A DNA stretch of 64,000 bases from Neovahlkampfia damariscottae (lineage: Eukaryota; Heterolobosea; Selenaionea; Neovahlkampfiida; Neovahlkampfiidae): contig JABLTG010000104.1 of assembly GCA_016618085.1 (NCBI GenBank), positions 1 to 64,000 of the forward strand. Reading direction: 5' to 3'. The translations under genes were made by a program, and so were the position numbers. This document shows positions 20,420 to 32,123 of this stretch, one piece after another; within the stretch, counting starts at the first letter, position 1; each line of letters begins with the position of its first letter. Below the pieces are notes generated by a model. The model was not told where the DNA came from and did not search any database. It saw only the letters and a list, made by a program, of their open reading frames with translations.

Positions 20420-23400
20420 ATGTCCAGCTGGATAAAAAAGGAGGATTTTGGAGTTAGTAAGGAAATCAATAATTAAATTTAGTTATAAAAAAACCAAATA
20501 AAGAAGATGTATTCAACGCAGACGTTTCACCAGTAATTCAAAAAAATTATTAAAAAACAACAACCAGGGTGACTTTATAATTATAAAAGCATTTAGTGGA
20601 TATAACACTGGATGGTTGGTATTTGGTAAATTTGGGTCAAACAAGAAATCAATAATTCATGAAACAAATGTTCGTATTTTTTCTGAAATAAGAAGAGAAA
20701 TAAAACGAAAGGAATTTGATTTTACAAAAGATATTGAAACATTATCAAAGAAAGCAGAAAATTGGTGGGACACTTTCTTATGGAATCCAAATTTTGGAAA
20801 ACAATGTGAAAAATTATTCTCAAACATTCAAGAAATTTTTCATCATTTTTTTGCTGAATCATTAGTAAGAATAAGAAGAAGTTTTAATTTATAAATAGCC
20901 TGATAATTTATTTGAGCAGTTATTTCAATTAACTATTCCAACAATAGAAGAAATGCAACATATGATTCAATCTCCAAAGAATTTTGCTTCATTTTTTCCA
21001 AAATTTGATAAGTATCATGAAACTTCAAGTGAATTTATGAAAAAAGATATTATACCTTATAAAAAAACAGGAAAATTAAAAGGAAAAATTGCTGACGAAT
21101 CAAATAGTTCAATTTTAGAATTATCACAATTGTACTATGATAAAGAAGCAAAAATTGATAGTCAAATTGAAGAATTTAAAAAAAAACTTATTTTGAATAA
21201 AGATACTTCAAAAAGAAAATTCACAGTTTTCAGTAGCAAAAAGAATCAAGAAAAAGGTCATCATCAACAACAACAACAAGCAGTTACACTTCCTGATCTT
21301 GAAACACAATTTCAAGTTACTATTAACAAATTTGGATACAATGTAAAGAGTTAGTTAATTGAACTAAATTTTTCAAGATGGATGACAAAGTTGAAGTTCA
21401 ATTTTATTTGTACTCCGGAATTGAAAAAAAATTCATTTCTGAACCTTTTCAAATCAATTTAGAAGTTAATAAAAATACAGAAAGAACAAAATTGATTAAT
21501 TTTGAAGTAAACATAAATTTAACAAATTTTAACTTTTAAGAATTTAGAAAAACGTGATTATGATCGTCAATTATATTTAGTTGTCAGAGTTTATAGAATA
21601 GGTGATTTACTTCATAAAAAAGAATCAGCGCATCATTTAAAAAGACCTCATGGAATTGCTGTTGCTGCTCTGTCAAACGCATTATTAGTTGAATTATTTG
21701 ATGGTTTAAAGTTAGATGAAACATTAACATTATATACTTGTAAAGAAGATTTATTTCATAATTTTCATCAAATTATAATTGATACTCAAAGTCAAGGATC
21801 ATACAATTTACAAGAATTACATTTTGAAAAATCAGACAAAATTAGTTTACCTTTGAATGTTGAATATTCCATTGTTCAAAAAAAGTACTCAGAATGGATT
21901 GATGAAGACGAATATAATACAAATATTCCATCTTGTAAATTACTTAAATTCTCTGAAGTAATTGAACCTTCTTGTTTAAGGAATGATATTTATTTAATGC
22001 TTAACTCTTCATATTTTCAGGGATTACAAGATAAATTATTCAAAAGTGCTGAAAAACAATACAGAAATGTTTTAGTTAAAGTGAAAGTACTTTCTCAACC
22101 AATTGAAGATGCTGAATTATTAAAACTCATTTCAAAACAACAACAAAAACAACAACTTGGTGATACAAAAATGGAATTAGTCAAACAATGTATATTCTCA
22201 AGTGTTCCAGAAGCAAGAAATTCTAATTATACAACTGCAGTTCAATTCCATGTTCAATCACCAACATGGAATGAAATGATTAGATTAAATATCAAACCTC
22301 AAGTTTTACCAAAATCTTACATAATGTTTCATTTCTTTAAAGTCTCAACAAAGAACAGTAATTTGAAATTAATGACTCACTTTTAAAGATGCTCCTGAAG
22401 CAAATCCATTTGGTTTTGCTTATTTAAAATTGATGACATCAGATGGACTTTGCCTACCTGAAAAGGATTATCATTTAACTATTTTCAAATATGAAAAGGA
22501 TATTGATTATAAAATTGATAAATTTGATTTGGATCAAGATAAACAATCAAAATTATATACAAAAAGTATTTTTGATATTGAAACTGTTTTGGTTTCAACA
22601 GAATTAACTTATGATGAAAATTTAAAAAATTTGTTAAATTGGAAAGAGTCTAAATCACTTGAGTCAGTGATTAAAAAGTTCTTTTTTATTAAAAAGGAAG
22701 AAGTTCTAGCATTTTTAAGAGGCATTTTAGATTCTCTTTTTTCAATACTTCATGAAAAATCAAATGAAAAAGAAATTAGATCAGAAACGTTTGAAATTAA
22801 TTAATTTAACTTTTTTTTAGTATCAAAGCAATTGTAAACTTAATTAGTTCAATTGTATCCGTTCCAAAGTACAAAGATTATCAATTAGTGTTACATGAAT
22901 ACATTGAATCAAATATGAAATCTCCAAGTTTATGGATTGTTTTCCTTGATTATTTAAGTTTTCATTTTGATGAAGCAAATATTAAATCAACAGGAAATTC
23001 ATACTTTGGAGAAATTGTCAAATCACTCAATTTTCTTTTTAAAATTATTCATTTTTCAAGATTACAATTTGAAAAAGATACAAATGTTGAAGACAAATTA
23101 GAATTTCAATCAAAAATTTCTGATGTAATGAAAAAGTTAAATCTCATTGTAAAATCTGATTCAACAACCTACAAAGTAGTTCAATCAATTTTATTCAAAT
23201 ATATTGGACCTATTTTTGATCATATCACTTACCATTTTGAGACAAAACATGCTGGACAAATGGTTTTACAGTTTGTTGATGGAGTAAAATCACAAAGGAA
23301 TTTTCTTGCAAGTACACTATCAATCATTTTCAATGGAAAAGTTTTTGCAAATGATAATTTAAGAGAATTCATATTTCCTGAATTAATTTCAGACTTAATT

Positions 23401-26351
23401 ACTTTATTTGATGAATTTCTTCCAGTTAGAATGACATCACTCAATGATAGAAATAGTTATCATGACAAACGTTTAAGATGTTTAAAAATCTTTAAAAATG
23501 TGTTAAATTGCATTCCAATTGACGACACAAGAAAACCAGCTTTTTATGAAAATGTTCTCAAACTATTACCATTTATTCACAAAACTAATGAAACTTTAAT
23601 TCTAGAAATGGAATTTGATTCACAAAAAATCACTTCTTTGACTCGTGAAATAAAAAAGTTTCAAATGGAAACAACTGAAAGAAATGATATTTCCAGAAAA
23701 TTAGAACCATTTCAAAAACATTTCAATGTATGTCATTCACATAAAATTATATTATTATCATGTTTACTTTCATTAATTTCAAATTTAAAATCAAATATTC
23801 TTGAAAATGTAATTTCATCAACATATGAATTAGTAAGTCAAATTAATAAAATTCAAAGTTTTACAAAGAATCATGTTTATGAAATCTTGATGTTTATTGA
23901 TTCTTTAAATGATATAGAAAATGTAATTCCTGAATATTGGATTTCATTCAACAAATTAATGTATCAAAATATTTTGACTTCCTATGAAAATATTAATGAT
24001 TTCTTAATCAAATCAAAATTTGATAAACTTGAAACAGTTAGAATTTGGAATGATTATTTCTTTTCATTATTCAAATTTATTACAAATCCAAAAATTAATC
24101 CTGCAAACTGGAATTCTTTTCAAATAGAAAAATTGAAAGAATGTTCATTCAGAGAAAAAGGAATTCAAATTTTTTCTAAATCATGGGAATTACTAGAAGA
24201 TTTACAAGTGGAATTTGTTCCATTCTTGATTGAATATATTCTTCCTTTGTTTAATGTAAGTTTTAAAAAAATTCAAATTTTTAAATAATTAGTTAATTGA
24301 AAATGAAAAAGTCAATAATACAATAATAGATATTTATTATGGTGTCTTAGCCAATGAATACTCAAGTAAGACATCATTAAAACAATGTGAAGGAACAACA
24401 CAAAGATGTATTGTTTCTTCAAATATGACTCCAACTGTTACAAATAAATTTATTGAAATGTAAACAATTTGATTAATATTAAATTTATTTTTAGTTTGAA
24501 AATGAAATTTGAAATTGATGAACAATTAAAAGAACCTGGAATTGAATTTATTGAAAGAATTAATGAATTACTTTTAAATATTAAAGATGTTCATAAATTT
24601 TCAGATGAAGAACAAAAAGCTGATGCATGTGTTAAAGTGATGGTAATTTTTAATTTCAATTAATTTTTAGAATTATTTTATTGAACATAATAATTTAGAT
24701 TTATATTTTAGTTATGTTCATAAACTTTCTAAAATGCATCTTTATTTAGAGAATTATTCTGAAGTTGCTCATTGTTATTTATTACATTTAAAATATATTG
24801 GAAATAGTAAAGATATATTACCTGCAGTTGGTATATTTCCAAAACAGACTGAAGGAGAAAGAAGAGAATCATTATTAGAAAAAGCAATGATGTATTTAAC
24901 TGAAGATGATGATTGGGAAAAAGGAATTGAAGTTGGAAAAGAATTACAAAAATATTATGAAGAAACTTATCAATACTCAAAATTGAAACATTTATTACCT
25001 TTAATGGGTGAATACTTTGATTCAATCTTAACAAAATCAAGAAGAAAAAAATCATACTTTAATGTTTTGATTTTAGGAAAAGATGCAGATGATAAAGGTG
25101 AATATATTTATAGAGAGAATAAAATACTATTAACTGAATTCATTCAAAAATTAAAATCAACAAGAAAGAATTGTGAAGTGATTAGAAATATAATTAAACC
25201 TGAACAATATGATGAATATAATTCAAGGAATGGTGTTTTTATTCATATTTCAACAATGGAAACTGCATATGAACATGAAATGGTTGATTTTGATTTTGCA
25301 ATTGATAGAAATGTACCTCCACAAGTAACTGAATATGAAACAATTAACAAAGTAAAATTATTCAAAAAATCAAAGAGATATAATCTTTATCAACAATTAA
25401 CTGGAAAAAAACCAAAAAATGATTATAAACACTTGTACAGAGATACAATTTTTAAAATTACAGAAACTGATTTTCCTTCCATTAAAAGAAGATTAAAGGT
25501 TATTGAAACAAAACAAATCACATTAGATCCATTAGAAAATGCAGTTAGAGATATTGAAGATAAGATTCGTGAAATTACATTGAGAATGATTACAGAGAAC
25601 AAGGTTGAATTAGAAAGAGTTTTAACTGGAACTATTGATGCTGCAGTTTTAGGTGGAGAAGGAAAATATATTGAAGCATTCTTTTCTCCTTATTTTATTA
25701 AAACAGCAAATGATTCTCAACTTCAAAATTTAAAGAGATTTCAAATTGGATTAAAGAATCAATTGATCATTTTAAAAGAAGCAATGGATGTATTTAAAAG
25801 AATTATTCCAGGAAGAGAATTATTGGTTCATTTAGCAAGTAAGTTAAATTCAATTTTAATTTTTCTCAGAGAAATTAAAAGAAAAAGAAGATTTCTTACT
25901 TCCTGTGTTTCAAAATAAATTAGATAGGGAAGCAATATCTGATGATATTTTGGATATTATTGATCAAGAAGAAGAAGATCTTAAGTTGGCTGGATCAAAA
26001 GAAAAATTGAATCAAAAACTTCAATTAAATTTAGGAAAAGAAGATGGAACCTCTACAAGTAGTTCACCATCTGAATCTTTAAATCCTTTGATCAGTCCCC
26101 GTGGATTTGTTCCAGTTTCAAAATCATTAGAAAATCAATCGAGATCAGAAACTGGAAAAGTTACACCAAGAGAATTCTCTTTGAAATCTTCAACGGATAT
26201 TTTTAACAAGCAAAAAAATTCACCATTAAGTTTAGGTATTTTATCACAAGATATCAGTTCTGAATCTGCTGTATTTTCACCAAGAAAAGAAAGTAAGCCC
26301 ACAAATCAAAAACCAGATCAAGAAGTATTTCAAGATTTGAGTTTCTTATAA
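20420..26351 (+). CDS. DOCK-family Rho guanine-nucleotide exchange factor (SH3, DHR1, DHR2)
   Basis: Twelve exons: 20420-20456, 20483-20532, 20568-20864, 20899-21342, 21378-21506, 21541-22357, 22389-22788, 22821-24255, 24293-24459, 24495-24642, 24671-25838, 25870-26351. Introns are 26-37 nt. 1857 residues. An SH3-like segment (GDFIIIKAFSGYNTGWLV) is near residues 30-75. The C2/DHR1 domain, at about 445-650, contains CIFSSVPEARNSNYTTAVQF. DHR2, at about 1270-1700, carries the lobes with IPPQVTEYETIN-type and DPLENAVRDIEDKI motifs. DOCK proteins activate Rac/Cdc42 in cell migration and phagocytosis; the SH3 suggests the ELMO-partnering A/B type. The Ser-rich tail may be regulatory. Convergent with the next gene, 8 bp apart. 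Confidence 0.9.
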
Positions 26352-26359
26352 AAATTTTA

Positions 26360-27501
26360 TTAATATCCATTCAAGTCTTCTTCTTCTTCTTCACCTGAAT
26401 GTTGAATCAAACGAGCAGCTTGTTTGATGGATGATACATATCTTTCATTTGATGATTTTTCAACATGATAACATTCTTTTATTTTGATATCATTATCAAA
26501 TTCTTTTTGTTCAAATCTTGTTATCAAAAAGTGAAACTAAAAAATGAATAATTAAAATTATATTTTACCAAAAATGCATTTGCATAAATAAAACCAATCA
26601 TCACTAATACCAATGTATGTTGTTGAATGTATGAAGTTGCCATCATTAACATTGTTTGAATTGGTGAAAAGAAACAAAATAAACTCTTAGCAAAATCAGA
26701 ATAATCCCAAATTGATAACTCCCATATTTCTCTTCTATAATGTTCAAGAAATACTTCTTGTCCTTCTTCATCTTCATCTTCATCATTCTTTTTCTTTTCT
26801 TTTTTGATTTCATCAACATCTGGAACAATATCTTTTAATGGAGTACCACTCCAAAAATGCTCTGGTGGACTATCATCTTTTTTGATTTTTAAAACTGCAT
26901 GTCTTTTTGATTTTGGTTTTAATTTTTCATGTTCAATCTTTCTGAAGTATTGTAATGTTAAGAAATGAAATAACAAAGCAACACTATTAAAAAATTAACT
27001 TTGAAAAAATTAAAATTACATTGTAAATACAACTCTGTAGATGCATGAAAATGAACATCTTGGTTGAGTTATTCTATCAAATTCACTTTGGAATTCGTCT
27101 TTTTTTATTCTTCTTAAATTTGGTGTTTTGACTAATAATTTGTATCTTGCAGAGTTTGGTGTATAGAAGGTTTCATTATGAGATGTTGAAGCATTGAAAA
27201 TCTATTTTTGTATTATTAATTTTTTTTTTTTTTACTTGAAACTTTTTTACTCTTGTGAAGAAGAAATATGCATTGATAAAACTTAGAACGATCAAAAAAT
27301 ACAAAACAATAGGCTAATGGTTGTGAATGTTTGTATAAAAATTACCTTGACGGTACCCAAAACTGCTAAAATTGACAAGGCGTTACAAAATATTATAAAG
27401 AAGATAGACAGCTGCTTAAAGTATATATTTTCTTTTAAATTTTCCAATTTCATGGAAAGTTCTATTTCAATAATCTCGTAAATTTCGCTGAAGATGGTCA
27501 T
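26360..27501 (-). CDS. Multi-TM membrane protein, family not recognised
   Basis: Five exons (27501-27346, 27313-27236, 27201-27020, 26983-26569, 26536-26360); introns 32, 34, 36 and 32 nt; 335 residues. Two TM helices are near the N-terminus (SIFFIIFCNALSILAVLGTV and PIVLYFLIVLSFINAYFFF), one is at ~140-155 and one or two at ~245-285. Between them is a charged loop with an acidic run (KKNDEDEDEEGQ), and the C-terminus is acidic. No catalytic motif is visible; an ER or nuclear-envelope protein is possible. CCAATCG in gene sense lies upstream (plus strand 27545-27551). Confidence 0.65.
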
Positions 27502-27663
27502 TTGGTCTGTGTAGTTGTTGGCGCGAAAAAAAAACAAGGTGATTCGATTGGTCAAAGTAAAAATAGTATTTTAGAGAATAAGAAACCAATATATTTCGTT
27601 TTAAGACCGAAATTCGGTTTCGGAATTTCTTTCGGAAATAAAAATTCCGATTAAATGTTTTAT

Positions 27664-27670
27664 CCAATCA
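27664..27670 (+). promoter_or_regulatory. CCAATCA box
   Basis: 28 nt before the ATG at 27699. Confidence 0.6.
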
Positions 27671-27698
27671 AAAGTTTACAACAAACAACGCACATTAA

Positions 27699-28745
27699 AT
27701 GTCTTCAAGCACAACACAATATTTTTGCCATCAGTGCAGCAAAACTATAATCCCTCAAAATTTTCAATGTCCAACTTGTAAAGGTGAATTTATTGAAGAA
27801 TTAACCGAAGATACTCAAGATATTTTTCAAACACCAAATTCTCAACAACAGAGTCAACCATCAAACCAACAAAATAGTTCAAACAGTTTCAACTTTAATT
27901 TTGGACCTAGCTTCAGTGGAAATGTTTCATTTCAAAGTTTCTCTTCAACTTCAAGAAACGGACAAGGTACAACTCAATTTCAAAGTACATCTTCAGGAAA
28001 TCAACAAGATCCATTTCAAATGATGTTTTCAAATTTACAAAATATGCAACAACAACAACAAGGACAAGGAATGAATGGTGGTCAATTTCCTTTGAATGAT
28101 TTAATGAATTCTTTCATGCAAAGTTTAGGAAATCCACAAACATTTCAACAACAACAACAACAACAAGGTCAAAATTCATTACAATTTGGTGATTATGTTT
28201 TTGGTAATATGGATGAAGTTTTGAATCGTTTAATGCAACAAAGTCAACCAAAAGGACCTCCACCAACTTCAAAGAAAGCAATTGAAGAATTACCTGAACT
28301 TGATATTACAAAAGAACATGTTAAATCAAAAGAAACATGTCCTGTTTGTACAGATGAATTTGAATTAAAAGGAAAAGTTCTTCAAATGCCTTGTAAACAT
28401 ATTTATCATAAAGATTGTCTAATTCCTTGGTTGGAAAGAAATAATACTTGTCCTGTTTGTCGTCATGAATTACCAGCTGAAGAAGAAAAAGAAAAACCAA
28501 AAGAAGAAAATAATGAACAAAATAGTCAACAACAAAATAATCAACAAAATCAAAGTTTTGTCAATCCATTGATGAATCTATTTGGAGGATTTCAACCACA
28601 ACACCAACAAAACCAACAAGTTCAAAATCAAAACCAAAATCAAAACCAAAACCAAAACAATTCAAATGGTAATAATAATAATAACAATAATGATTCAAAC
28701 AATAATTCTGATAGCAATGGTGGTTTTTTCAGTTATTTTTGGTAA
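27699..28745 (+). CDS. RING-H2 E3 ubiquitin ligase, RNF126/RNF115-like
   Basis: Single exon, 348 residues. The N-terminal zinc ribbon (FCHQC ... CPTC followed by EFIEEL) is the BCA2-type finger of the RNF126/RNF115 group. A Gln/Asn/Ser-rich middle follows. The RING-H2 is near residue ~210 (CPVCTDEF ... CKHIYHKDCLIPWL ... CPVC). The C-terminus has further Gln/Asn runs, encoded by CAAAAC-like repeats around 28622-28660. The family ubiquitinates misfolded or receptor cargo in the cytosol. Confidence 0.88.
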   Translation: MSSSTTQYFCHQCSKTIIPQNFQCPTCKGEFIEELTEDTQDIFQTPNSQQQSQPSNQQNSSNSFNFNFGPSFSGNVSFQSFSSTSRNGQGTTQFQSTSSGNQQDPFQMMFSNLQNMQQQQQGQGMNGGQFPLNDLMNSFMQSLGNPQTFQQQQQQQGQNSLQFGDYVFGNMDEVLNRLMQQSQPKGPPPTSKKAIEELPELDITKEHVKSKETCPVCTDEFELKGKVLQMPCKHIYHKDCLIPWLERNNTCPVCRHELPAEEEKEKPKEENNEQNSQQQNNQQNQSFVNPLMNLFGGFQPQHQQNQQVQNQNQNQNQNQNNSNGNNNNNNNDSNNNSDSNGGFFSYFW

Positions 28746-28835
28746 AAAAATGTTCATGAGAAATGTAAATTATAAATACAACTTTATTTGTTAATCCAAT
28801 GAACTATTTTACTTTCAGTTGGAAATATTAAATGA

Positions 28836-28842
28836 CCAATCA
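28836..28842 (+). promoter_or_regulatory. CCAATCA box
   Basis: 52 nt before the ATG at 28895, the longest spacing seen. Confidence 0.45.
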
Positions 28843-28894
28843 ATTTCTTTTTTAACGTTTTTATTCCTTTGTGCAATCAAATAAACAACAATTT

Positions 28895-30263
28895 ATGAGT
28901 TACCATCTTCAATACCTCTCCAGAAGAGATCAAGTAAAAGAAAACATTTACTCTAAAATTACCAAGTTAATAGATTATGTCAAGACCTCAGTTCGTGATA
29001 ATCAATCCATTCAAGTAGCAATGGAAGAGGTACAAAAATTATTTGATGAACATTATGAAAATGGAAAAGAAACAAAAGAAAAAGAAGTAAAATCAAAACT
29101 AGTTGATTTGGTACCAGCAATGAGTAAATTAAAAAAAATTTAACACAAAATTAGAAAAAGCAAGATTCTTCACAAAACTTGACATTTTGACAGCTTTAAA
29201 AGAATATGATGAAAAATATTTTGTTAGTAAAAGAAAATATATAAATATGAGTTTCAGAGAAGTCAGACATATTTTGAATACAGCACAAGTTCATTCAATT
29301 TCACCAAATATAAAACTCATTACTTTAGATGCGGATGGTACTCTATATGAAGATGGTGATAATATTGATGAAACAAATCCTGTAAAGAAAGTTATTATCA
29401 ACCTTTTAGAAGCAAATCCAAATTTGAATATAGCTATCATAACAGCAGTAAGAATTTAATTTATTTTTTATTTCTAAATGTATAAAAGGCAGGATATCAT
29501 CATCAAGCAACTAGATATGAACAAAGATTTGAACATTTATTACAAGATTTATCAAAATGTGATGAATCAGTTAGAAAAAGATTTTTTGTAATGGGTAAGT
29601 AGATATTTTTGTTTTCTAATTTCTTATAAAAGGTGGTGAATGTAATTATTGTTTTTGTCCAAATGAAAAAGGAAAATTAGATGAGTTAAAAGATGATGAA
29701 TGGAAATTAGATGAAATGAAACAATGGAAAGAAGAAGAAATTGAAAAATTTTTAAAGGATGTTTGTGATAAAATAACAAAAGTAGCAGATGATATTAATT
29801 TATCTTATAAATATAAATTAATTAAAAAACCAAGAGCAATTGGATATAGTGAAAAAAAAAAAAAAAGTTAAAATTTTGTGATAGTTCCAAATGATCCAAA
29901 TTCAAGAGGAAGAGCTGAGTCATGTGATGAAATTTCATTATCTATTAGAAGAGATTTAAATCCTCCTTTCAAATTTTGCTCTTTTCATTCAAATGGTATT
30001 TCTTCATTTTTTTTTTTTAATTTTTTTTTTTCTTAGGACAAGTATGGGTTGATGTAGGTAATAAATCATTGGGTGTAAAAGCATTTCAACAAAAATTTGG
30101 AGCAAAATCTGATGAAACTTTACATATTGGAGATCAATGGAGAGAAGTTGGAAATGATATTGCAGCAAGGAAATCGTCATGTACTCTTTGGATTGTAAAA
30201 CCAAAAGAGACAAAATTCTTTTTAGAATTATTATTATCAGATTTCAAAAAAATAAAAAAATGA
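28895..30263 (+). CDS. ISN1: IMP-specific 5'-nucleotidase
   Basis: Six exons (28895-29123, 29155-29447, 29489-29594, 29633-29848, 29885-29995, 30037-30263); introns 31, 41, 38, 36 and 41 nt; 393 residues. The HAD-type nucleophile motif is LDADGTLYEDG. The C-terminal HIGDQWREVGNDIAAR supplies the acidic motif IV. The N-terminal helical region (SRRDQVKENIYSKI) and overall length match ISN1, which hydrolyses IMP to inosine. Two introns contain long A or T homopolymers. It may work with the adenine-deaminase-like enzyme of this window in purine salvage (inference). Confidence 0.9.
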
Positions 30264-30278
30264 AGTTTTATTTTTTAT

Positions 30279-30285
30279 CCAATCA
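30279..30285 (+). promoter_or_regulatory. CCAATCA box
   Basis: Only 5 nt separate it from the ATG at 30291, so the 5' UTR must be extremely short or the box is transcribed. Confidence 0.6.
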
Positions 30286-30290
30286 AAATT

Positions 30291-31470
30291 ATGTCTTTCC
30301 TTTCTTCTTCTTATTTCACAGCTGATGAAAGACCTTCTTTTTTTGAAATAGTTGCTCAAGACCGAATGATTCCTGGTTTAAAATTTGCATGTAGATACGT
30401 TTTAGAGGTGAAAATTTAACTTAAAATTGAAAGTTGTTTTAAAAGGTTTTTTCTCAACGATTTGAAAATGTTAGAGTTTTTTTAGATTATAATGAAGAAA
30501 TATTCTCATTTTTACAACTCATTGTTGAAAATCATTATCTTAAATATTTTGGTAAATCCTAAATTAAAAATTAACAAAGAAAAAGATGCATCATTTTGTG
30601 AACATTTGTATGGATTAAAAAGAGTTAAACTATTGGAAAATGGAAAATCAAGATCTCTGACTTCATATGAAAAAAATGTTTCATTACTTTTCACAGTATG
30701 TTGTATTTTGTTGTCTTTTAATTTTTTCAAAGGTTTTTATTCCATATTTAAAAAACAAATTTGATGAAATATATATTGAAAATAATTTAAATCCATCAAG
30801 AATCAATTCAACTTTAAAACTTAATTTCCAAAAAATATGGCCTTACTTCAACGCTATTTATGAAGCACCATTTTTTGGTTATATTTTGATGTATTTATTT
30901 AATAAAACAGATTTTATATCACCATTTATGCATTTTCAAAAACAAATCTTACAAAGAATTACATTACCAGATTTAATGAAACAAACACAAAATTTATTAA
31001 AATCAAGATTTGAATTATTAAAAAGTATGAATGAAAGAGGAGGATTTTATTATATACTTGGTTTAGTTATTAAAATAGGTCACACAGTTTCAGATTATTC
31101 AAGACATTTGTTGTTTGGTTTAGTTTTTATTTATAAATTTTTGGAATGGTGGTATTCAACTGAAGCAGAGAGGAATCAAAATCAAAATAGTTCAAAACCT
31201 ATATTACCACCTCCACCACCACCTAAAAAATCAAAAGATGGAATTGATTTACCTAAAGATTGTTCATTATGTCCTCTTTGTTATAAGAAAAGAATTAATC
31301 CAACACAATTATCAATTTCAGGTTTTTCATTTTTCTTTTTTTTTAAAATTGATTTAGGTTATGTTTTTTGTTATAAGTGTATTAATGATTATGTAAATGA
31401 GTTTCAAAAATGTCCAGTTTCTCTTTTACCTGCAAACGAAAATTTCTTGAGAAGAATTTATGATGAATAA
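30291..31470 (+). CDS. PEX12: Peroxin-12, RING-type peroxisome import ligase
   Basis: Five exons (30291-30407, 30446-30551, 30580-30695, 30733-31321, 31358-31470); introns 38, 28, 37 and 36 nt; 346 residues, close to the usual ~355. The N-terminus RPSFFEIVAQDRM and the FCEHLYGLKR block are typical. TM segments and EWWYSTEAE precede a Pro-rich linker. The C-terminal zinc finger (CPLC ... FCYKCI ... CP) has the reduced ligand set usual for PEX12. It acts with PEX2 and PEX10 in PEX5 recycling. Convergent with riboflavin kinase, 7 bp apart. Confidence 0.93.
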
Positions 31471-31477
31471 ACTTTTT

Positions 31478-32013
31478 TTATTGAAAAAATTTATGTGTTT
31501 TATATTGTAAATATTCTTTTTCATCTAATTTAGCAGATCCTATTTTTACATCATTTCCAATAGCTTCAATAAGTTCGTCTGTGTGAAAATTGTTAATTAG
31601 TTTTTGTGACAAATAAAAAACCTAAAGAATTGAATTTTTTCTCACCTCTAATATAACCTGTTATACATAATCTTAATTCTTCATCATAAAAATCAGAATC
31701 AAATTCATGTATTAAGTATGGTTCCTTGTTAAAATTAATTTTGTTCTTTTTTTACAATTGTCTTTTTTTGATTGTTAAAATGTGGATTATAACCTATACT
31801 CAGAACTGTTTTATAAACATTTGATCTGACAGAAGCCCATCCAAAATAAACTCCTGTTGATAAACCTTCTAATTCTTTTTCAAAATTTTCAGCTGGTAAA
31901 TTTGCTTATTCATTGAATTAGAATTTGAATCATTTACCTGTTGGATATCCTAATAATTTGCTTCCTCTTTGAAAACCTTTGGTCACTTTGCCTGAAATAA
32001 AAATTGGCTTCAT
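31478..32013 (-). CDS. RFK: Riboflavin kinase
   Basis: Four exons (32013-31938, 31904-31756, 31724-31622, 31578-31478); introns 33, 31 and 43 nt; 142 residues (human 155). Family motifs appear after splicing: FQRGSKLLGYPTANLP, TGVYFGWASVRS, SIGYNPHF and GYIRGEKKFNSLDELIEAIG. It makes FMN from riboflavin and ATP. It is a stand-alone kinase without an FAD synthetase or phosphatase domain. Exons are too short to show as long frames. Confidence 0.92.
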
Positions 32014-32026
32014 TCTTAAAAGTTTG

Positions 32027-32033
32027 TGATTGG
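32027..32033 (-). promoter_or_regulatory. CCAATCA box of riboflavin kinase
   Basis: Gene-sense CCAATCA, 13 nt before the ATG at 32013. Confidence 0.6.
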
Positions 32034-32123
32034 TTGTTCAACTCCGAATATTCAATTTTGATATTATTCCTATTTTTTCTTAAAATAAATAGTGAAAATA
32101 ACTAATTCTAAAAATATTTATTT

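Noticed and set aside
28622-28660. CAAAAC-like short tandem repeat, first considered a CRISPR-like or mobile repeat
   Set aside because: It is in frame and encodes the Gln/Asn run of the RING protein; there are no spacers.
31579-31645. Longer 67-nt intron model in riboflavin kinase
   Set aside because: The 43-nt intron (31579-31621) keeps the conserved GEKKFNSL segment and fits the local intron sizes.
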